Assembly (NCBI GenBank): GCA_958450365.1
Contig: CAUEEP010000627.1
Location: 154,876 to 218,875, forward strand
Direction of reading: 5' to 3'
Origin: Mesorhabditis belari
Lineage: Eukaryota; Nematoda; Chromadorea; Rhabditida; Rhabditidae
Length of the DNA stretch: 64,000 nt
Positions 33,308 to 44,662 of the stretch are shown here, in pieces. The notes beneath the pieces are model-generated. The model was not told the DNA's origin. It saw nothing but the letters and a program-made list of their open reading frames with translations, and made no database searches. Position numbers and translations under genes: made by a program. How positions within the stretch are numbered: the stretch's first letter is position 1; each line of letters begins with the position of its first letter.

Positions 33308-33720
33308 ATGAGCTCATGGCCCAGTGGATAAAGGCTTAGCTCTATGAAACCGCGGTCGGTTTTTTGCCCTCGGGTTCAATTCCGTTCGCATGCAAAATTT
33401 TTCGTTTTTTTTGTTTTTTTGTTTTTTCCCTGTGTGTGCATCGAGCACTGGAATGCCTAGAAAACTGAGAACATTTCTGAAATTGATCTGCTTCAAATTG
33501 TGATTGAAAGTAACTATAATATATTTTCTCGGTTTCCCGGTTGAAAACTTGTATCGCAGAGGGTCCCATAGGCAAAAATGTTATTTTATTAAAATTTAGT
33601 TTGCTTTAAAAACGAAATCGTTCCAAGAACCGCAAAAAAACAAGAAATTTTGGGTGGAATTGAACCCGAGGGCAAAAACGCGATCACCGTTTCACAGAGC
33701 TGAGCCTTTATCCCTTGTCA
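33308..33720. tRNA. Inverted pair of tRNA-like sequences
   Basis: Plus copy at 33308-33395: ATGGCCCAGTGGATAAAGGC (A box) and CTCGGGTTCAATTCCG (B box). Minus copy at 33650-33720: its reverse complement has GGGATAAAGGCTCAGCTCTG and CTCGGGTTCAATTCCACC. Both are separated by about 250 bp. A third related copy is at 61455-61525 on the minus strand. Acceptor stems are not convincing; likely pseudogenes. Confidence 0.45.
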
Positions 33721-34596
33721 ATCAATGATACAAAAATCTTGGCTAATTGAATGGAAACTGACTTTATGATTACGATATTTTATCTAAAATAGATGCTTTT
33801 TTAAAAAGCGAATTAGCTGATAGAAAAGAAAATACAAAGGAAACAAAATAGAAAACACAAAAAAACATCCGGTATTTGCACAAAAGCTCAAAGAAAGACG
33901 CAATCCAATCGATTATGCATTCAAGAACATAAAAAATCTATAAAAATTTGAAATAAATATGCTTTTTGTCAAAAATTTCACAAATGAATACCTTTTTTTG
34001 ATTTGGTGAGAGAATTTTTACGAGAAGAGAAGAAAAATTGAATTTTCTTGCTCAACAAAAATGTTCAAATGAAAATTTGAAAATAAATGCAATTTTAGCT
34101 TTCAAAATTTCTTTTTGGAATCTAAATTAATATTTTTAATACTGTTTGTAATAAAAAACAAATAAAATTTGATTTTCAAAAAGACATTTTCGACTTTCGC
34201 AATCGTCTTTCTTTCCAAACTCACTCATTTTCTTGCAACACAAAATTTTCGATAAAATTTTTTTCGATAACGACTTTAAAATAGCATTTAAAGTTTGAAA
34301 TCGCTCAATTTTTTAAGAAAATTCCTAACTGAAGCAGAATTTAGTAAAAAGATTTATAAAATTTGTATAAATTTAAAGTTTTGTGAATCATTTGTCTTCG
34401 ACTTTTATTGCGTAATAAAAATCCGAAATTCTTCCTTTTTTCTGAAAACCGATCAATTTTTGGTATCGTTTGAGTGAAGAAATTCTTTTATTTAAAGAAA
34501 AATAGTTTTACATTTGGTTTTTTTAAACAGGATAATAGTTATTTTTGTATACTTTGTGCTTTGAAAAACTTGTAAACGAATCTAGAATTGAAGAGA

Positions 34597-35768
34597 ATGT
34601 CCGATAATCGTTTCAGCAGCTCCGAAAAGAATAGCGAGTCGAAATTTAGGGTAAATATTGTAGCTTTTCCTCGGTCAGAAAGTTAAGATTTCTTTTAGGA
34701 TGCTAAGCTTCAAGATCGAGAAGTTGACGAGCTCTACCAAATTTTCCAAGAAAAGATAAAGGTTAGAAGGATCCGATCGGATGTCCGGATCTGGATCTCT
34801 AAGCAAGCATACGAAGAACAAAAAGACGTACTACGCGACAGTACTATGAACTGTCCATTGGAGTGTCGCGTAGTCATCGTTTCCCTTTTTTGCTTGTTTG
34901 TGTAGGGGTCCGGATCCGGAAATCCCTGGTTAGAAGTACTCAATGCCAAAAATCCAGTCTCTGAAAGAAGTTTTCCAACTCAATAGCTTAGAAATCACAT
35001 TTGCATCTAAATTTTCCACTTTTCAGTTTCTTGAAAGCTATGATGTTGCCACTGACGAGATGCGTGAGAATTGCCGAGAAGCGGCACGAGAGGTGGGTTG
35101 AAATCAAGATCGGGAATAGGATTTGGGCTTTTTTTGGTACAGATCAGGTACATATCACTAGATTGATAGGCTCAATCCAGGCTCAATCTAGGCTGAATTG
35201 TTCTGATCTGACACACAAAATTCCCTGAAAAAGTACCCCCAGCTCGCCAGGGAAAATTATAGAACTAAGCTAATCAAAATCCTGCAAAAATTAGCTGCTC
35301 TTACTCAGCAAGTTTTCAATATGTTGCTTAAAAGGCTTTTCTTGCACGAGAGCAATGTCGGCTGGGGGCCTAGCGGATAAAGTGTTTGTTTACATAGCGA
35401 GCAGCTCACTTTTTGCTCCGGTTCGAGTCCTAGCCTCGCAAATTCTCCGAATTTTTCGATTTTTGTGAGCTCTGTCAGATGCTAGGCGGAACTTGAACCT
35501 GATTGAAGATCCGTGATTGTGAAGCTAGTAGATTCATTCACAATCCTAATCTTTCATTTGAATTTATTCAACCAGAAGTAAACTTGCAATTCTTAACTAA
35601 GTTGATTGAAACTTTCAGATACTGTAAGTTCATTGAATTCTAAGTTTGCCTCGATTTTATTACTGTATCAGTTTTAGTTCTTTATTCCTTTTTCCCTAGC
35701 CAAAACAGCTCATCACCAATTCTCTTGCCGCAAGAAAAATAGCGTTGTCGCAACAGGAAATGTTTTGA
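34597..35768 (+). CDS. Small four-exon gene d1 (106 aa, MSDNRFSS family)
   Basis: Exons 34597-34650, 34699-34761, 34958-35092 and 35700-35768, all phase 0 with GT-AG borders. The product is helical and charged: start MSDNRFSSSEKNSES, then DREVDELYQIFQEKIK, then FQLNSLEITF and DEMRENCREAARE, then KQLITNSLAARK and a stop. Intron 2 holds a hairpin element (CTACGCGACAGTAC/GTGTCGCGTAG). A second copy is at 62488-63687 and a truncated inverted one at 59430-59837. Exon 4 differs between copies after a small indel, so the last residues are uncertain. I recognise no family; it does not resemble the minus-strand cluster genes. Confidence 0.6.
34765..34930. repeat. Hairpin element in intron 2 of d1
   Basis: TCCGGATCTGGATCTCTAAG...ACTACGCGACAGTACTATG is matched inverted by GAGTGTCGCGTAGT...GGGGTCCGGATCCGG. 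Present in all three copies of the gene (59510-59650 and 62670-62825). Confidence 0.65.
35365..35455 (+). tRNA. tRNA-like sequence (degenerate)
   Basis: GGGGCCTAGCGGATAAAGTG (A-box-like) and CTCCGGTTCGAGTCCTAG (B-box-like) in intron 3 of d1. The duplicate at 63245-63325 carries the same sequence. The stems are imperfect. Confidence 0.35.
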
Positions 35769-36020
35769 TCGAATCATCTGATCATTACATGAATCAGTTT
35801 GAGGAATGAAGCAAAAAATTGATTAGATAATTGTCATTAAACATACAGTAAACTGGCAAAAAATCAGATCATTTTCAACCTTTAGTCTCTCTTTTCTGAG
35901 ATCGGTCGACTCTCCGATCCAGATCGAGCCATGGAGAGGATTCGCGGGCTTTAGAGAACCAGGTCTTTATAACAAATACAATACTGTAATAATGTCATTA
36001 CATTTACTAAATAAAGTATT

Positions 36021-36960
36021 ACAGTCATGTGCAAAAGTCTTTTAACACTCAATTTTCTAAAAAGTTACATCGATTTTCTTTGATAAAGTTCATGGCGCTC
36101 TTTAAGCTATTAATCGTTTTGGTTACACAAATATAAGTACAATTTATTTACACAAACGCTGTCGCTATACAAAACTTATTTATCTAGAAAAAAAATGTAA
36201 TTGTCAAAACGCCCCTGAAAATCGTGGTGCAAAACTTCAAACAAGAATATTTCCCGCTAGACCTTGCATCGACGCTTGCTTCAAGCAGCATTGTATACTA
36301 GAAGACCTGCTTTCAAGCCTATGATGATAGCCAAACACAGGAGGCAGCGCCTTCAATTTGCTCGAACCTATTCAAATTGGACAATCGATGATTGGGCCCG
36401 AGTGATTTTTGTTGATGAAACCAAAGTTGATATTTCTCCTTCAAATCGAAATCACTTGATCCGACGTTCAATCGGAAAGCGATATCAACTCAAGTACTTG
36501 CAACCTACGGTGAAAAGAGGGGGAGGATCAATTATGTGTTTCGGTAAGGATAATTTTCTCTTTATGCAGCCCAACGTGATTTCTTTAGGTGCGATGTGTA
36601 AAAGTTCAACAGGTCCGCTGGTCCTCGTAAAGTCAACAATGGATTCCCGCCAATATATTGAGATATTGGACAGATGTCTACTTCCATTTGCGACTGCTTC
36701 GATGAATCGGACGGGCGGATGAGAATTCCGGCAATAGCGATCCGTGAAGCCTTGTTTGCACTGCTTAACTCGCGAGGAAGCCATTTCCCGCATCTGATCT
36801 TCATTCCAATGGCATGGAGATGCTCATCAATAATAGAATTTGAGGATAAAAACTGTTGAGCGTCGTTTAACATGGATCCGATTCGACTGCAGCCCTAAAA
36901 ATATCGTGGTCTACCGCTTCAGGTCGACGAGAGTGTTCATTATCCTCCAGACTTTCATCA
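36021..36960 (+). pseudogene. Tc1-like transposase relic
   Basis: The left end ACAGTCATGTGCAAAAGTC resembles a Tc1-type terminus. The open frame 36264-36722 begins in the middle of a transposase: RRPAFKPMMIAKHRRQRLQFA, NWTIDDWARVIFVDETKV (first catalytic Asp), and RGGGSIMCFG. It ends shortly after LLPFATASMN, before the second Asp and the third acidic residue. The DNA-binding N-terminus is missing too. The right end overlaps the 3' end of the minus-strand small gene s2. Confidence 0.7.
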
Positions 36961-37349
36961 CCATTCCGAAAGCGTTGGAACCAGAACCGTTGAAGGACCA
37001 AGCGATACGTCTCTACTCGTTGAAACTTCTCCAAGAGTTAGAACTTTATTCAACAACTCGTTTCTTTCCGCATTTTGATCGATTTTCATCGCTTTCTTTG
37101 ACTGGCCGTCAATGATTTCCTGAAGCAATCTTTATTTGAATTCACTTTTCCCCTCACCATTATCTCCTCTTTAAAATCTTTCCAATTCCCTCTCGAAATT
37201 ACTTCTGCAATCATCAACAATGTTTCCTGTCTCAATCTCTCACCATCACTCATCAAAGCCAATTCTTCAATGGTAGGCAAAACCTAAAATGAACTCAATT
37301 TTTGTTTAAATAAGTCATTTACCGGTAAATTCTTGTCCTGATCGCTCAT
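36958..37349 (-). CDS. Small three-exon gene s2 (104 aa, MSDxDKN family)
   Basis: Exons 37323-37349, 37158-37283 and 36958-37119, phase 0. It starts MSDQDKNLP; the middle exon contains PTIEELALMSDGERLRQET and then an insertion absent from s1 (MIAEVISRGNWKDFKEEIM); the last exon starts EIIDGQSKKAMKIDQNAER. The final 21 codons differ from s1 and may come from the adjacent transposon relic. In s1 the donor falls earlier, so the extra 18 residues are lost there. Helical, charged, no known family. It lies in the spacer between G5 and G4. Confidence 0.55.
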
Positions 37350-38640
37350 CTTGAAATATTTTTAACTAAAAACAGAATTAAAACTTGGAAATAAATGAAA
37401 GAAAAATCAAATCAAATCGATGAAATCGATTCGAAATCTCATCCAAAACAATAAACTCAAAAATTTATTAAAGATTGCTTAATGGTGAAAATCCAGCATT
37501 TGCCCGACTCGATTTCCGAATCTCTTCATTTCTTGGCTAGAGTCAGTTCTTTGATTCGATCGTGACGCTGATTGGTGATAGGTTATCGCTTGTGGACGCT
37601 CTTGATACTGTGAGGTTGTTCCAAGTGAGGTAACTATAAAATGATGATTTTCTTATCAAATATTGGTTTATTAGCTAAATTTTAGGAATGTTTTTAGATT
37701 TTTTACTGGCTAAAGTTTAGAACTTTAACAATTGTATTATTTCCAAACAGAAAGCTAAAGACAAGCTTATTTGGTGTTTAGATAATGGTTTGATCGGTAT
37801 GAAATGTCACTATTTATCAGATTCTTGAAACTCGTAAACAAATAAAGTCAAGAACACTTTTCTAAAAACAATGAAACCGGGTTTCCTCACTTTTTGTTAT
37901 TTCGAAATTTTGTCCACTTTTGATTATTGGAAATCTGCCACTTGGACATCTGCCAACGTTATAGTGTACAAATTTCTACAAGAACATAATGGCCTCTAAT
38001 TTTCAGCTATTATTAAAAATGTGAAAGGAGAGGCTCCATGTGCAAACTAGTTCGCTAAATTTCGTTCTGGGGATAAACGAAGACAAACTGAGGCAGTTCA
38101 TCTGGACAATGCTAAGCTGCTAGAAATTTTTCAAACCAACCAACAGTTGATCATCGTCGAAAATTTCCATAAACTTGGGTCAAAATTAGCGACTTGGATT
38201 CGTCAAACAACAGACTGACTTAAAAGACTTAACAGACGTAACAGACATCCCGAAATGAAAACGCGTTTCAATCAGCGCCGCTCATCTTTCTTGATGCGAG
38301 CGCAAATCGTTTTTACTCTTTACTTTGTGGCAAAGGATGAAAATGAATTCTAACTCTCAACTTTCAGTGAAAGCGTCAATGGGTTGCGCAGGGGGAAAGT
38401 GATGAGTGATGAGCAATGGTTTGATCAATAAACGCTCGATTTCGAATATGATGTGTCAAAAAGTGGCTTGCGGATTAGTTCGCATTAAAACCAAAAACCA
38501 AAAAAGGCATCTGGTCTTTGCCAGTAAAATGAGCTCAAACTATCCAAAATAATGGAAAATATTGATAATGATTGCATGTAAAAGACTGAATAAATCAGTT
38601 GTTTATTTTTAGCGACATTTCATACTCATCAACCCCATAA
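37350..38640. promoter_or_regulatory. Shared spacer between G5 3' end and s2
   Basis: Homologous to 25313-27560, 43625-44640 and 49396-50950 over its whole length, without the LINE found in the first. The part next to the start exon may be promoter, the part next to the stop is the 3' flank of the neighbouring gene. No coding sequence seen. Confidence 0.45.
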
Positions 38641-38645
38641 CCAAG

Positions 38646-41600
38646 TTAGTTATTAAGCAATTGCCTGCCTGAATTGCGGATGATTGGAACCTTCGGGAAA
38701 GAGGATATTTCCCTCGATTTGTTCCCATCTTCCAGCCTCCTAAATGTCTCGGCTTGTCGTTGTTTCCCCTCATTTTCTCTTCGCTCCCGTTCTTCCCGTT
38801 CTCGCTTCTGAATTGAATTCGTAAAACTATTTTACAAGACAAAAAACATTTTTCTTTAGGATGATAATTCACAAGACTGTATCCAGATTTTAGATTAGAC
38901 TTTTTTTGTTCAAAATTGTGAGCCTGCAGAAAATCCAGGTCCTGGCTTTGATTCTGATCTGTCTCTGGCCTGATCACAGAAAAAAATTGGTTCATGAGCT
39001 AACAACTGTAAGCCAGGGGCCAGGTTCACCACTCGCTAGATCGCAAGATTTTGGACACAAGTCTGGTTCATAAACAAAACTTGTGAGTTCGCAAGTCGCA
39101 AGTCGGGATCTCATTAACAAAATCTCGCGAAATTCGACTTGCGAAACTTTGCAAGATCTTTCGACTTTTGCAAGTCACCCAATAAGGTGGCTTATATATT
39201 AAAACACTGAAAATGACGTTAAAAAGTAATATTTTTTAAAAACGGACAAGTCGCAAGTCCCAATTCCAAATCCCAAGTCGCAAGTTGCAAGTTGCAAATC
39301 CTAAGTCCTCGCAAGTTGGTGATGGTGAACCCAGGTCTTGGACTGGCTACTGGATCTCGCTTTGCTGCAGACCCAACTTATAAAGCTCCTGACAGGCCTG
39401 TCTGTAAACCCGTTAGAAGCCTGACCTGGCCTGGCCCGGTTGAAATAACCCAGTTTTCGGAAATGGATTCACAACGAATCCAAAGGTAGTCCAAGATATA
39501 ATAGACAATACTCATTTGAGCAAAAGTTCAACATTTTTGAGTTTTTTCAAAAACATCCAATCATTGAGTTCTCAATGAACACAAACCTCGTATTGCTGAA
39601 CATTGACCTCAATTCCATGGTGTTCCCGCATGTACAGGGCGCACTCGGTGTGAAATTTGTGCACAAAGTACATCATGACTTTCGGGTCGATTCGAATCTC
39701 ACACCACGTCGCATACTCCTGGTAGATCCCTTCGAAATGTCTCCGCTTTTCGTTTTTGTCATCGATTTGCTGAAACGCGACTTTTCTTTGCACAAAACTG
39801 GCTCAACCTCTAGAATTGTTTTCAAAACGCCGAACTTGAAGTCCATCTCGCGGACAGCGTCGTCATCTAGCGTTTTCGAGACATATTTGTCGATCTCTGT
39901 GTCAGAGATTTCATCTGAAGTATTTTTATAACAATATTAGCCTTAAATTAAACCGTATTCTGGTGAGTCAGGGCGTGGCAAGTTGATTGGCAATGAAGCA
40001 CTAAATTACCACAATATTTTGATCACTTGCTTGGCTTTTTGTTTTGTTTTAACGATGATCTTCTAAAGCGGGACTTTTGCGTTGTTTTCATAAATGTAAA
40101 TTTTTCCGGTTTGTCTCTAGTTGGGGAAGGGTACTCGAAAAATAGTATAAATGGCTTCATTAGGTTTATCTTAATTCATTCTAGCTCAAATTTATTCAAA
40201 AACCATCTAAAATCTAGGAAAGATATGCTAAAATTCAATGATAGAGTAAGAAGTCAAAGATCAATTTGCATATTAATTGGTTGGCGAGGCAAAGATGTCG
40301 AAGTACCGTCAAAGCTCTGGCTTTAACAAACCTCCGTGAATCTACTAGCTCCTCATTGGCATAGGTCGTTTCCTTTTGGTCAGCTTCAAATCTTTGTCTT
40401 GTCTTTTCCATTCCCGAATCATCCACTATATTCCTTTGATTGTTCAATGCAACTTCTTGCGAGAGTTTGCGTTGCGGTTTGCGGTTTGCGAGTGCGAGGG
40501 TCGAAATAGGTTTGTAACGAGGCGGTGGTTGATGATTTCCCATTAGTTCCAAAGAAGTTTCAGCACTTTCTTTTTCCTTTTCCTCTTTGAACGTATCCAG
40601 CATATTCAGAGAATCATTTGCCTGCGTCTCACAAATCTCATGCTCTTCCTCTAGATCATTTTCCGAATCAGAAGCAATATCGGAATAATTTGCGAAATCG
40701 TTTTTCTAAAGTGAGCCAAGATTTGCTAGAATTAGTCTCAAACCTGGACCTCGGCAGCCAATTCAGCTTCGAGCTCAGCTTTTTTCATCTCTGCGATTTT
40801 CTTTGAGGCAAGCAAGTTCCGACATGTCAAACCCGTTTTCTAAAAAGATAGTGAAGGAGAAATTTTAAGAAACAGTTTAGTCAGATGAATAAACATTCCA
40901 CAAGCTGGCTTTACTTTCAATAACTACCGCAATCGTGTTAGTTTTTATCTAATCTTTCAATATCTTTCGATATCTGACGCTAATGCTTATAAAAAATCAA
41001 GAATGTTCAGGAATTATTAGGTTGATGCATAAGTCTTTTTGTTCCTTTTCGTCTGCCGTTTCAAGCCAACAAATGCACCAATTAAACTACGGTTGATTTC
41101 ATTAGAAAAAGCAATTATTTTTCTTCAAAATAACATTAAAACGGGTTTAAAAATATTTAATGCCTGGATTTTCTTGAGAGTATGAAGTCGGGTAGTCAAA
41201 AAGGGCTAACTCGATGATGCGGTTTAGACACCTTAGCTAAAGAAAACCTATCTTCGTGTCAATAGATAAAAGATAGAGAAAAAAAACGTTTGATATTTCG
41301 CCAAAATTTCAGAGAAATTCATTCAGCCAATTTTTCCGTAGAGTTTTTTTATAGATTTTTACGAAAAAGGCGTTTTTCACTCTCGAATTTGCTTGAAAGT
41401 GAACCGAAATTCATTTAAAAAGATGCAAATTGAACAAAAAAACACTTTTTTTATAGAGCAAACTATAGATTAATTGGTGAATTTGTTACTTTTTAACAGA
41501 AGTACGAAAAAAACGAAAAGACTTTTGCATCAACCTAATAGAACAAGACAAGATTACAGTAATTTGATAACATTTCAAACCTCTAAAGTGATTGAAATCT

Positions 41601-43624
41601 TTCCCTCGATTATGCAAAACTCTGCACTTTCGATAGCATTTTCAAAGCACTCCTTTTTGAAAGATTGAATGATTTTTTTAATGTGAACTTTGATCTGATC
41701 TTCTTCTGGAACATTGCCAAAGTTGGTCTGAAATATTTAAAGAATTGAACGTTTAGAGAATTGAACGTTTAGAGAATTGAACGTTTAGAGCTAAACAAGC
41801 TGACAAACCGTGAGCAAGTAAACTCGGAGCTCATGGTTTAGCTCATTGAGTCGAGTTTCAATGAATTGCGTTTTAAGAGTGATAATTTTGGTTTTCAGCA
41901 TTTCCTAAAGCAAATGATAAAAAGTTCTTGATTAAAATTGAACAATTACCTTTATTGAATGAATGATCGTTGACGGAATTGCAAAGCTACCGCTTTTCTC
42001 AAGAATTGCATCGCTTTCCCAGTGCAAAGCCTCTTTTAGAGTTGGAATCTGTTTGAAAGGTTTGTAAATGTTGATTAAAAATTATTTTTATCTTGGTATA
42101 AGTATTTTAGTATCAATTTTTCAGCCTACCTTGTGAATTTTCGTTCTAAATTCTCGGGCAAACTTCTCAGCCGCTTTCAACTCGTCTTTCTCCTTTTTCA
42201 GTTGAGCAAACTCGTTTTTCTTTGCCAGAATCATTTCCTATTGTAAAAATCTTTTTATTATCTGTTGGAAGATTGTATTTTTACCCGTCAACGAACCACA
42301 ATGGATGTCAATTTTCTCAGCATGTTTGGCAATATTTCGAGAAAAAAGTACGAGAAAAAAAAGAGGATAGCTTGATAAAGTTTAGATTCATTCATTTGAG
42401 CTTAAATCGTTTTCAAAACAGCACATCAAATCTAGAATAAAATATGCTAAAATTCATGATGAAGTGAGTAGTTAAAGATCAATAAAATATCAAAATGCCG
42501 AAGACTCAATTTAACAGGTAAACTTGGGTAAACGGAGCTATTTCAAGTCGTTTAGTTACCCAGCTCAGTCATAGAATGAACCGGCAATGTTTCGTCTGAA
42601 ATACTTTTTCTCTTACCTCAATCTTTGGATCCAACAAAGCGTGAGCTTCAGCAATGAGATTCGCCTTTTTCAGCAACAGGGTTTCCAATTTTCGGTGAAC
42701 TTCAGCTTTTCCTAGAGCTTCAGCCATTGAGAAAGTTTCCGGAGTCGAAGTCTAAAATATTTTTGTAAGGTAAAGTTTTTTGGCTTTGTTTTGAAAGTAA
42801 AGTCAGCTTTATTTTAAAAGTTTTCGGGTATTTTGAAAATTTCGCCGTTTGAGTCGTCACATTTGAAGGCCTATAACTTCATGCAGAGATAATATTATGC
42901 AACAAGCTTTATATATAATTTTATAGAGGAGATTTCAGGCTTTCGAATGATACCAATGAAATTTGTTTGGATTTTTCATTCCCATGAAAACCAGGCGGCA
43001 AGGCACTCGAGTTGGATGGGCCTCGGACCTTGATTTCTCTGTACTGGATTATCCAAATAGACTGTATTTGGTATCATATGAAAGCCTGAAATATCTTCTA
43101 TATAATGATGTAAAAAGTTAGCAATAGCAATATCGCAGGATAATAATAAAATATCTTCTATATAATGATAATAAAAGTTAGCAATAGTAAGCTCTAGCCC
43201 CTGTTCCTGTGCTAGATTCAAACCTGGTCCAGATCCAGCTCCAGATTTAGGATCAGGTCTAGGTCTAAGTCCAGCTGTAGCTTCAGCTCCAGTTCAAGGT
43301 TCAAAACAGGTCTAGATCCAGTTCCAGGTTTAAGTTCAAGTCCAGCTCCAGTTCCAGGTCTGGGTAAAGTTATAGGCCTTTAAAGTGTGACGATTCATTC
43401 AAAATACCTGGAAACTCGCCCCCTTTTTTTGGCCAAGGATACCTTGATTGCTTTCGCAAAGACATCAAATGCTTTGTTTACTGCTTGGATTACGGTGGCT
43501 TCTTGAATCATCTAAACCTTGCAATTACGGACAAATCTGGCAAAAAAAGACAAAATAAACGCATAACTTAAAATGAATTTAAAAAATAGTCCTTTACCGA
43601 TAAATTCTTGTCCGGATTGCTCAT
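38646..43624 (-). CDS. G5: GTPase-less tail paralog, shortened, about 550 aa
   Basis: Exons: 43598-43624 (MSNPDKNLS), 43443-43511, 42617-42751, 42130-42237, 41950-42048, 41809-41904, 41581-41727, 40744-40839, 40332-40705, 39954-40000, 39808-39914, 39587-39769, 38646-38807. The nine-residue first exon is the s1/s2 start exon. The four exons of 87, 63, 186 and about 210 nt found in G2, G4, G6 and G7 are missing: at about 38865 the 3' flank of the last intron is joined to the TCGCAAG repeat of the intron after the 183 nt exon. The remaining exons are in phase, so a shorter protein is possible. A 524 bp MITE lies in an intron (41017-41540). Product helical and charged; no enzyme motif. Confidence 0.7.
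38870..39530. repeat. TCGCAAG palindromic intron repeat at a deletion junction
   Basis: Copy of 29040-29560, starting with GACTGTATCCAGATTTTAG. In G5 it directly follows the last-intron sequence AAAACATTTTTCTTTAG, marking the breakpoint of the four-exon deletion. Confidence 0.65.
41017..41540. mobile_element. 524 bp mariner-type MITE, copy 1
   Basis: Inverted ends TAGGTTGATGCATAAGTC and its complement GACTTTTGCATCAACCTA (one mismatch), flanked by TA. No transposase. The second copy at 60808-61327 is nearly identical. It is inserted in the G5 intron between the 147 and 96 nt exons. Confidence 0.85.
41740..41796. repeat. GAATTGAACGTTTAGA 16 bp tandem repeat
   Basis: Three copies in the short G5 intron next to exon 41581-41727; the other paralogs have a single unit (GAATTGAAAAGTTTAGAG). 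Confidence 0.7.
42850..43360. repeat. Intron block near-identical to 48600-49120
   Basis: Contains a degenerate member of the 4497-4785 MITE family (AGAGATAATATTATGC, TTTCAGGCTTTCGAATGATACC), a 70 bp internal duplication ending AATAAAAGTTAGCAATAG, and the CCAGCTCCAG tract. The match to the G6 intron has only a handful of differences. Confidence 0.7.
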
Positions 43625-44640
43625 CTTGAAATATTTTGAACTAAAAACAGAATTAAAACTTTGAAATAAAAAAATAATACAAGAAAAATCAAGTCCGATG
43701 AAATCGAATCGAAATCTCATCCAAAACAATAAACTCAAAAATTTATTCAGACTGCTGAATGGTGAAAATCCTGAATTTGTCCGACTCGATTTCCTAATCT
43801 CTCCATTTCTTGGCCAGAGTCAGTTCTTTGATTCGATCGTGATCTGGTTCGAGACGGTGTATAGCTTGTGAATGCTCTTGACACTGTGAGGTCGTTCCAT
43901 ATGAATTAGCTATAAAATGATGATTTACAAAGATTTTCTTATCAAATATTGGTTTCTTGGCTAAACTTTAGAACTGTTTTTAGATTTTTTTTACTGGCTA
44001 AAGTCTAAAACTTTAACAATTGTATTATTTGAAAACAGAAAGCTAAGGGCAAGCTTATTTGGTGTTTAGATAATGGTTTTATTGGTATGAAATGTCACTA
44101 TTTCTCCGATTCTTGAAACTCGTAAACAAATAAAGTCAAGAACACTTTTCTAAAAACAATGAAACCGGTTTCCTCACTTTTTGTTATTTCGAAATTTTGT
44201 CAACTTTTGGCTATTAGAATTCTGCCACTTGGACATCTGCCAACGTTATATTGTACGAATTTCTACAAGAACATAATGGCCTCTAGTGTTCAGCTAATAT
44301 TAATGCTAGACCGCCTGTTTCGAAGATGACTCGTTTTAAACTAAACTCAATGGGGGTGATGACCAATCCTGAATACAGCCCTAATCTTGCATCTTCTGAT
44401 AACTACTGATTCCGAGTGACGAGCAATGATTTGATCAATAAGCGTTTGATTTCGAATATGATGTTTCAAAAAGTGGCTCACGCATTAATCCGCATTAAAA
44501 CCAAAAGATTTTCTACAAAAAGGCATCTGGTCTTTTATCAGTAAAATGATCTTAAAGTAACCAAAATAATAGAAAATATTGATAACGATTGCATGTAAAA
44601 GACTGAATAAATCAGTTGTTTATTTTTAGCGACATTTCAT
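43625..44640. promoter_or_regulatory. Spacer between G6 stop and G5 start
   Basis: Homologous to the other cluster spacers. Candidate 5' region of G5 plus 3' flank of G6. AAACAATAAACTCAAAAATTTATT and CAAATAAAGTCAAGAACAC are the best conserved words. No gene seen. Confidence 0.45.
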
Positions 44641-44662
44641 ACCCATTAACCCAATAACAATC

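Noticed and set aside
39575..39931. 118-codon plus-strand frame, similar ones at 45959, 52725 and 29939
   Set aside because: Antisense shadow of the conserved 183 and 107 nt tail exons.
42976..43221. 81-codon minus-strand frame, identical copy at 48731-48976
   Set aside because: It is the MITE relic plus simple repeat inside an intron; identity reflects the recent intron conversion, not protein constraint.
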